Shown here piece by piece: positions 16,371-21,577 of a DNA stretch of 21,577 bases. Source of the stretch: Byssochlamys sp. IMV 00236 (Eukaryota; Ascomycota; Eurotiomycetes; Eurotiales; Thermoascaceae). How positions within the stretch are numbered: position 1 is the first letter of the stretch; each line of letters begins with the position of its first letter. The position numbers and the translations under genes were made by a program. The stretch lies in contig MSJH02000608.1 of the NCBI GenBank assembly GCA_001931875.2, forward strand, positions 1-21,577, in the 5' to 3' direction. Below the pieces are notes generated by a model. It searched no databases. It saw only the letters and a program-made list of their open reading frames with translations, and was not told where the DNA came from.

Positions 16371-17835
16371 ATGAGCAATAAACAATTTGATATCACTGTC
16401 TTTGGAGCGACAGGATTAACCGGTAAACAAATCGTTCGTCACCTTTATCAACTATCTCAAGAACACCCTTCTCTCTATCCTTCTCAATTTAAGTGGGCTA
16501 TAGCTGGAAGGAGTGAAGACAAACTACAGACTGTATTGGACGAGATAGTCTCACAGTATCCAGAGGCAACCCTTTCGAAGCCTACTATCTTGACCGCTGC
16601 TGTCACTCAGCGAGACAAGCTGGACGCCATCACCAGTCAGACCAAGGTGCTCATTAACGCGGTGGGTCCTTTTCGATTCATGGGTGAATACGTTGTACGT
16701 TCCTGTGTAGAACAAGGATGCGATTATGTTGATGTTACTGGCAAGTAGCTATAGAAACAAAATTTGCTGTCTTCAATACTTATCCCCACATAGGTGAGCC
16801 TGAATTTGTTGAACGAATGCAACGTACATATCACGACAAAGCAGTTACAAATCATGCTAGCATTGTTCACTGTTGCGGATTTGATAGCGTAAGTTTTTTT
16901 TTTGACGGAAAAGACAAGGTACTCATGTCCCCTTGTTAGGTGCCTTCTGACCTCGGGGTACTTTACACCAAGAACCTGTACGCTGAACGAGATTGGACTC
17001 CAACACAAATTGAAATGTTTTTAAGGATTCATGTGGGAGAAGCTGGTATGCGAGGAGGATACGCTACGTTTGAATCTGCAGGCAAGTAAATATGTGATTC
17101 AGAGAGAGAGAGAAAAAAGAGAGACTCACATCATTAAACTTCATAGTGCATGGATTTGGATCTGCCGAGCTGCTGCGAGAGATACGTAAAGCCTCAACTT
17201 TAAAAAAGCTAGAATATGCTGGCCAGCGATTAAAGTTTCATAAGGGAGTAACCAAGGACAAAGAATTTGGATACCATGTCCCTTTTATCTTTGCAGATCC
17301 ATCTGTCGTCCGACTCTCCCAGCAGATCTTTGCTACGGGTCTTGTCCAAGACAAGACGGATCGACCTGCTCCACCTACGACCCAATTCGCCGCCTACTTA
17401 CTATTGCCTTCCCTCTGGGCCGTCATACTCTATGTTATCTACGGCTACATTTTTTCATTTCTTGCCACCATACATTGGGGCCGTCAGCTGTTGCTGAAAT
17501 ACCCCGAGTTCTTTTCTGCAGGACTGTTTTCAAAAGAGCATCCAACTCAAACTCAGTTAGACCAGGCATCATTTGAAGTCATCTTGCGTTCCAAGGGATA
17601 CGAGGGTGCTGTTTCTGCAAGCGAGCCTCCAAACAGATCGATGAAGGTCGTTGTGCGCGGTCCTGAGGCTGGCTATGTGGCCACACCTCGCATTGCCATA
17701 CAGTGTGCATTAGTCATGCTCCTCCAAAAGGAACGTGTGCCACCAGGTGTGCTTACGCCCAGTACAGCATTTTGGCAAACTGACCTAATACAGCGTCTTG
17801 GTTACGTTGGTATTACCTTTGACATTTCAAATTAA
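16371..17835 (+). CDS. Saccharopine-dehydrogenase-like oxidoreductase (SCCPDH type)
   Basis: The exons are 16371-16740, 16794-16888, 16940-17081 and 17147-17835, total 1296 bases, 431 residues, close to the 429 of human SCCPDH. The N-terminus is a Rossmann NAD(P)-binding fold (FDITVFGATGLTGKQIVRHL, with GxTGxTG at residues 12-18), then WAIAGRSEDKL, VLINAVGPFRFMGE, DYVDVTGEPEFVERM and HCCGFDSVPSDLG. These are typical of the SCCPDH family rather than of true lysine-pathway Lys9. A hydrophobic segment (YLLLPSLWAVILYVIYGYIF) in the last exon fits the family's membrane or lipid-droplet association. The substrate is unknown. Introns 1 and 3 need GC-AG splicing: both donors read G|GCAAGTA, and only these keep the frame. 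Intron 2 is GT-AG. Confidence 0.88.
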
Positions 17836-17868
17836 AAAGCATATATATGCCTTGACCGTAGTCGTGCT

Positions 17869-17876
17869 TATATAAA
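17869..17876 (+). promoter_or_regulatory. TATA box (TATATAAA) before the small ORF
   Basis: TATATAAA lies 34 bases after the oxidoreductase stop and 45 bases before the ATG at 17921. It is followed by a T/C tract (17884-17920), as at other promoters here. Confidence 0.55.
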
Positions 17877-17920
17877 GGGTCGCCTTCTCTTTTTTTTTTT
17901 TTTTCTTCTTTTTTTCACTC

Positions 17921-18097
17921 ATGCCGCCACTTTCACATTCTTCCTCTGTTCATTCGTACAAAAAGAACCATCGACATGTCACTTTCTCTCGGGTCATGAT
18001 TTTAAACGACCCTACTACCTTTATCCTGGTCAAGGATAATGAATGCAGCCTTGTTCAAAAGCTAAATGGTACATCCTTGTACACTAAAAACAAATAA
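17921..18097 (+). CDS. Small ORF of 58 codons, unknown function
   Basis: It starts at ATG 17921 directly after a poly-pyrimidine tract and ends at TAA 18095-18097. The protein begins with a Ser/His-rich stretch (MPPLSHSSSVHSYKKNHRH) followed by VTFSRVMILNDPTTFILVKD and LVQKLNGTSLYTKN. The second half alternates hydrophobic and charged residues as a small beta-rich domain would. No signal peptide or membrane segment is seen. The TATA box, pyrimidine tract and clean spacing between the oxidoreductase stop and the convergent hydrolase gene argue for a real short gene. I do not recognise it. It could also be a truncated gene or the first exon of one. Confidence 0.5.
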   Translation: MPPLSHSSSVHSYKKNHRHVTFSRVMILNDPTTFILVKDNECSLVQKLNGTSLYTKNK

Positions 18098-18184
18098 TCC
18101 ACCTCGGTTTCTAGAAGACTGTAACTGTCATGTACTCTTAATTTATTCATGTAATTCTAATAAACTGTAACTTTCTCTCCTTCT

Positions 18185-18968
18185 CTATTCACTCCATTCA
18201 TCCCATTCATCTTTTTTCTTTTTTGCCTTCTTGCTCTTCTTTTGTCTCTCTTTTAAAAACGCCATAAATCGTGTCCTATCCATCAGTTGTTCTAACCCAT
18301 GATCCCTTGTCCACATTGGAAAAACCGTTGTCTGGAGCTGATTCAGTTCCTGTTCTGTAAATTTGTTCAGGACATAATCAGCAACGACATCGTGTGATCT
18401 ATCATCTGCGGGTGGGCGTCCTATACCGATACGTACTCTATTGAATTCATGCTGTCTCAAGTGATCGATGACAGATTTGACACCGTTATGTCCGTTGGCT
18501 GAACCGCCTGTTTTTAGACTGACCTTACTTAAATCGCGTTGCATGTCGTCATGAAATATGTACAAGTTGGATAAAGGGATCGATAGATCCTTGACTGTTG
18601 TTAAAGATCAGTGTGTTGTTGCTATTGTTTTCGTTTGCCATATTACCTGCTTGAGCTACACAGGATCCGCTAATGTTCATAAACTTTCTCGGTTTCAGAA
18701 ATGTGACATGGTATTCTTGTAATTCGTCTTTGGGCGAAACAATCTTGAGAATGGTCTGTGCCGTATCTGATTTCCAGCTGGTATTCTGCTTCCAGGTCAG
18801 ATTGAAGTGCTGAGCAATGTGATCAAGTGCCATCATTCCAACATTGTGGCGTGTGTTTGGAAGTGTCTTATTGCCTAATCCAACAAGCTATATTTATATA
18901 AGGTTGATTCAAAAAAGAAAGAAAGAAAAAATTGTCCTTCCCCTTACAAGTACTCTGGTTTGACTCAT
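18185..18968 (-). CDS. PTH1: Peptidyl-tRNA hydrolase, bacterial-type (Pth)
   Basis: The exons (minus) are 18968-18948, 18887-18647 and 18594-18185, total 672 bases, 223 residues. The enzyme releases peptides from prematurely dropped peptidyl-tRNA so the tRNA can be reused. Family motifs appear in order: LLVGLGNKTLPNTRHNVGMM (the Asn and catalytic His), LKPRKFMNISGSCV (substrate-binding Asn), NLYIFHDDMQRDL (catalytic-site Asp), KTGGSANGHNGVKSVIDHL (second Asn) and FNRVRIGIGRP. The canonical GLGNPG loop reads GLGNKT, a departure. The N-terminus is very short, with no evident mitochondrial presequence, and the C-terminus is a Lys-rich tail (QKKSKKAKKKK) ending in DEWDEWSE. Both introns are GT-AG; the second one uses donor G|GTAATA and acceptor ACAACAG, giving AVKDLSIPLSNLY in frame. 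Confidence 0.93.
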
Positions 18969-19073
18969 GCTAAAATACAAGACCCGTGGACTTGGTTTCT
19001 TTTATGTGTCTCATGTCGGAGCCTTAAAAGTCACCTATTTGTTCAAAGGTCTTGAGGAAAGAAGGTTGATTGC

Positions 19074-19575
19074 TTAATTCCAGTATGATACAGCTGAGTC
19101 AGAGTATAGGCGAATTTGTGTCAAAATTCCGTTTTGGCCGAGGAAAACTGGACTAGCTCGCCACAAATCAGGACCGGATCCATGTCGAAGGTCAGCCTTT
19201 ACGGTGAGTGAGAGCAGGGTATGATCTGTCCATTCGGGATGAGGAAAGTCTACATCGACATCCACGTAATTACTTACCAAACCAAGAGAAGCAAAGATGT
19301 AATTAATGGCCGATTGAGTGGTGTCATCACGACGAAAAGTCGGAGTGGAATGTCCCTTCAGGGCGGCCATGGCGTCTTTAATGTGACATTGTAGGAAGCA
19401 GGTTCAATTTTGAGGTCGCGCAGCGTTGTTACCGGAGTTAATGTACGGCATAGGAAAGTTGAAGCCTCTAACGATAACGAGCCGATCGAGGGCCGTTTGG
19501 AGATAATTGACGAAAGATCAGTAGTCGGTCAAAGAATTGTTTACGGTCTTGCGGACGAAGCAGGAGCATAGACAA
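19074..19575 (-). pseudogene. LINE-type endonuclease (EEP domain) fragment
   Basis: From 19575 downward the minus strand reads VVYAPAS-like residues, then (other frames) FFDRLLIFRQLSPNGPRSAR and FNFPMPYINSGNNAARPQN. An open 98-codon stretch (19370-19074) follows with DAMAALKGHSTPTFRRDDTT, SAINYIFASLGL and HPEWTDHTLLSLTV. The sequence of VYAP, DFN-like, a D-Y-I-F strand and a final W-T-D-H matches the apurinic-like endonuclease domain of non-LTR retrotransposons, with the catalytic D/H of WTDH kept. Two or more frameshifts and a nonsense codon break it, and the reverse transcriptase is absent. It ends 105 bases upstream of the hydrolase start codon. Confidence 0.75.
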
Positions 19576-19773
19576 CTGAAATGTAAAAAAGGTTTAAGAG
19601 GTTATTGATATGTTTGATCTCAGCCAGGGTGGATCGTGAGTCGTTAGGAAGAGGAAAGAGCTCACCATAAAGCAAAAGAATGAGATACAAATACTTAGTA
19701 CATCAGTTATCACGCTAATGTTACATACTTGTACCAAAAGAGAAACAAGAAAAGTGAGTAAACATTTTAATAC

Positions 19774-20025
19774 CTTACCAACAGTGTGTATCTTGGGCAA
19801 GGTCAGCGATAATTGGTCCTGGAAGGTATCAATGGAAGAGGAGAGAAAGAAAGAAAGCGAATGGGATCAGATTGGGTCAGAACTAAACCACTCCCTCAGC
19901 TGGAATCGGGTTAGTTGCGACTGTGGCCTATAGTACAAAACAGTCAGCTCCTCACAAAGGTTGTTCACAATACGATATACCTTGGGGGTTAGTTGAGGAA
20001 TAGTTGGCCTTACTTTTGATCCAAA
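19774..20025 (-). pseudogene. Minus-strand coding remnant of unknown type, upstream of the LINE fragment
   Basis: One frame is open over about 84 codons with a single TGA: PKVYRIVNNLCEELTVLYY, SQLTRFQLREWFSSDPI, stop, then SIDTFQDQLSLTLPKIHTVG. It ends at a GTAAGG donor-like site (19779), and a TTTCAG acceptor-like site sits at 19576 right before the endonuclease fragment, so the two could belong to one spliced or composite remnant. I do not recognise the residues. Confidence 0.35.
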
Positions 20026-20364
20026 GAAGAACACAAAAGGAAGTCAAAGTCAATCTTTTTCTAAAGACTATCCTTTTACCATTTATCAGTTACATATTAT
20101 TTATAATGTGCTGATCACATAAAAGTGCTATTTTTTATATCACTGAAAAAAGATTGATAATCAGCCAAGTGCAATTGTTACTAAAATTGTGTGCGAATGA
20201 TTTCTGAAGAAGGTGTATGTGATACCCTTAAAGAAAATCGCTTGAGAGATGTAAAGATTTCAGAGGTTGCAATTAATTTTATTTTAAAAGTAAAGTTTAT
20301 AATTAAAACGCATACAAGTATTGATTCATTTCGTGAGCAATTCAGTTAATACCAGACTTGGTGA
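20026..20364. other. AT-rich intergenic stretch
   Basis: Nothing recognisable; it lies between the retroelement remnants and the 3' end of the secreted-protein gene and presumably carries that gene's 3' UTR. Confidence 0.5.
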
Positions 20365-20769
20365 TCACTTGCGGAGTGGTTTTTTGAAAAAAAAAGCTCT
20401 CTTGTATAAATGGACACTATCATCGTCTCCTGGTACACTACGGCCAGCGATACTCCCAGCAGCTTGACCAACGGCATTAGCACCTTGACTAGCAGCTTGA
20501 CCGACAGCTTGACCAACTCCCTGAGCAGCTTGACCAATGCCTTGGCCGATGCCCTGAAGTGCTTGACCAGCACCTTGAGTAGCACCTTGAGCAGCACCTC
20601 CAACAGCTTGACTAGCGGCATTAACACCTTGACTAGCAGCTTGACCGGCAGCTTGACCAACGCCTTGACCGATGCTTCCAAGGGCGCGTTTGTCATAAAC
20701 TGGAGATGCCAAGGAAGAACCAAGCAAACAGACAACTGCAAAAGTAAGAGTGATGAAAGAGGATCGCAT
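20365..20769 (-). CDS. Small secreted Gly/Gln/Ala-repeat protein with Kex2-type sites
   Basis: This single exon encodes 134 residues from ATG 20769-20767. An N-terminal signal peptide is clear (basic start, hydrophobic core FITLTFAVVCLLGSSLA). It is followed by SPVYDKR, then a low-complexity region of about 80 residues built from GQ/GQA units (GQGVGQAAGQAASQG, GIGQGIGQAAQGVGQAV) with many small-residue GxxxG/AxxxG spacings. Then come DDDSVHLYKR and a C-terminal decapeptide AFFFKKPLRK. The two Lys-Arg sites, after YDKR and LYKR, are where a Kex2 protease would cut, releasing the repeat core and the short cationic, aromatic tail. There are no cysteines after the signal peptide. The function is unknown; it may be a cell-wall, surface-active or Kex2-processed repeat protein. 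The last codons follow a homopolymer, so the exact C-terminus depends on its length. Confidence 0.7.
   Translation of the reverse strand: MRSSFITLTFAVVCLLGSSLASPVYDKRALGSIGQGVGQAAGQAASQGVNAASQAVGGAAQGATQGAGQALQGIGQGIGQAAQGVGQAVGQAASQGANAVGQAAGSIAGRSVPGDDDSVHLYKRAFFFKKPLRK
20450..20690. repeat. Degenerate in-gene tandem repeats (AGCAGCTTGACC units)
   Basis: Within the secreted-protein gene, short units such as CAGCTTGACCAACGCC and CACCTTGAGTAGCACC recur every 12-24 bases and encode the GQAA/GQGV units. Such repeats favour unit gain and loss. They also create a long antisense frame on the plus strand. Confidence 0.7.
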
Positions 20770-20831
20770 TTTTGAGGAAAATGTATTATGAAAAGTCTGA
20801 TTTGAAGGAAATAATACAAATATGCCTGTCC

Positions 20832-20840
20832 TTTTTATAT
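20832..20840 (-). promoter_or_regulatory. TATA-like box of the secreted-protein gene
   Basis: The minus strand reads ATATAAAAAGG here, about 65 bases upstream of the ATG at 20769. Confidence 0.5.
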
Positions 20841-21577
20841 GTATTCCAAGTGCCTACTTTTTCTTCTCATAGTGTAAACAAGGAAATGTTTTCAATATGC
20901 AAAAGATGCATTAGCAAAATTTTAAAGGTAAAAGAGAAATGGTTGTTAATAGGCCAATGGTACAAGTGCTTTGCATATCTCTAATGATTTAAAGCATTGG
21001 TTGGCTATTATGGCTTTATTCTATGGATGATATCATCGCATACCCCCCTTTCGGAGTTTCTCCTGTCTCTTTGTTTAAACGATTTTATGAAGACGCTGCA
21101 TAATATCCTCATGTGACACTGGTATATATGGCTTTCTGATGAGCTCTGATGTAAAGTGCCAGCAGCTTTATTCATAGTTTGTAAATAAAATATCGTACTT
21201 TCCCAAGTCCCTTTACAATGTGGTTAAAGAGCCTCACAAAAGAAGAAAGCAGCAGAGAAAATATACAGACTGTTTGTTTTTGTTTTGTTCAAGCATAAAT
21301 TGATTTGGCTACAAAACTTATATCTCAATCATGTAAGTTGATGCTTTGTTAATAAATGTAATTCGTTTTTTATGGATTTTTTTGTGATTTTCATTGTACA
21401 TTAAATAAAATAAACGATCATGCATTCACAATCCACATGGAAATATATGTCTTATCGTAGTAAATACACACTCAATAATATTTATTTCAAGCGTAGTGCG
21501 TCTGTTAGATAACCGGCGGAGCAAGTGATCAAAAAATACTTTGTTATCTGTCATAAGCTTATAGTGTTTTCTTTTTA
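20841..21577. other. Gene-free right end of the window
   Basis: It is AT-rich and has no convincing coding potential on either strand, no repeat pair and no RNA gene that I can recognise. The part nearest 20841 is upstream DNA of the secreted-protein gene. Confidence 0.5.

Noticed and set aside
18961..18967. TGACTCA, a Gcn4 core site, at the peptidyl-tRNA hydrolase start
   Set aside because: It is formed by the start codon and second codons (ATG AGT CA), so it is explained by coding and is within the transcript.
20410..20775. 121-codon plus-strand ORF rich in Ser, Thr and Leu
   Set aside because: It is the antisense shadow of the Gly/Gln/Ala repeats. The minus-strand protein has a signal peptide, dibasic sites and a TATA box, and the plus-strand frame has none.
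1..21577. CRISPR arrays, prokaryotic operons, rRNA or tRNA genes
   Set aside because: No regularly spaced repeats, rRNA signatures or tRNA cloverleafs were seen, and the spliced genes show the DNA is eukaryotic.

Overview
The window looks like nuclear DNA from a filamentous fungus, most likely an early-diverging one of the Mucorales/Mucoromycota type. The evidence is AT-rich DNA, genes with many short introns (GTAAG donors, 50-80 bases), poly-pyrimidine tracts before start codons, a Gcn4/CpcA-type bZIP gene, DIRS-type and Tc1-type elements, and a multicopy uncharacterised protein family that I associate with Mucorales. The species cannot be named from the sequence.

Bases 1-10520 are a transposon graveyard. 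Two almost identical 36-base inverted ends (231-266 and 10483-10518, each next to TA) bracket it. Inside lie an OTU-like protein remnant (735-1280), a frameshifted Tc1-type transposase (1578-2574), and three broken members of one protein family (2618-2932 plus, 3553-4072 plus, 4396-7855 minus). There is also a 104-base hairpin MITE (5440-5543) and a complete but nonsense-mutated Tc1-type transposon with about 175-base terminal inverted repeats (6254-7837). That transposon splits the third family member. Last comes a 3'-truncated DIRS-type retroelement with mutated reverse transcriptase catalytic sites (8313-10393).

Bases 10790-18968 are gene-dense host DNA. They hold a Gcn4/CpcA-like bZIP gene on minus, with three upstream ORFs and a perfect ATGAGTCAT Gcn4 site. 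On plus follow a nine-exon alkaline ceramidase (12931-14158), a decayed multi-exon gene (14216-14909), a three-exon HSF-type transcription factor (15025-16077), a four-exon saccharopine-dehydrogenase-like oxidoreductase with two apparent GC-AG introns (16371-17835), and a 58-codon ORF with its own TATA box (17921-18097). A three-exon peptidyl-tRNA hydrolase gene (18968-18185) lies on minus.

Bases 19074-20025 carry more decayed minus-strand retroelement-like coding DNA, including a LINE endonuclease fragment just upstream of the hydrolase gene. At 20365-20769 a minus-strand gene encodes a small secreted Gly/Gln/Ala-repeat protein with two Lys-Arg sites and a short cationic C-terminal peptide. 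The rest is AT-rich with no recognised gene.

The host genes are not an obvious pathway. Ceramide hydrolysis, stress/heat-shock transcription, amino-acid starvation control and peptidyl-tRNA recycling are general functions. Exon coordinates were assigned by hand from splice-site consensus and reading frame, and each multi-exon model was checked to sum to a multiple of three.
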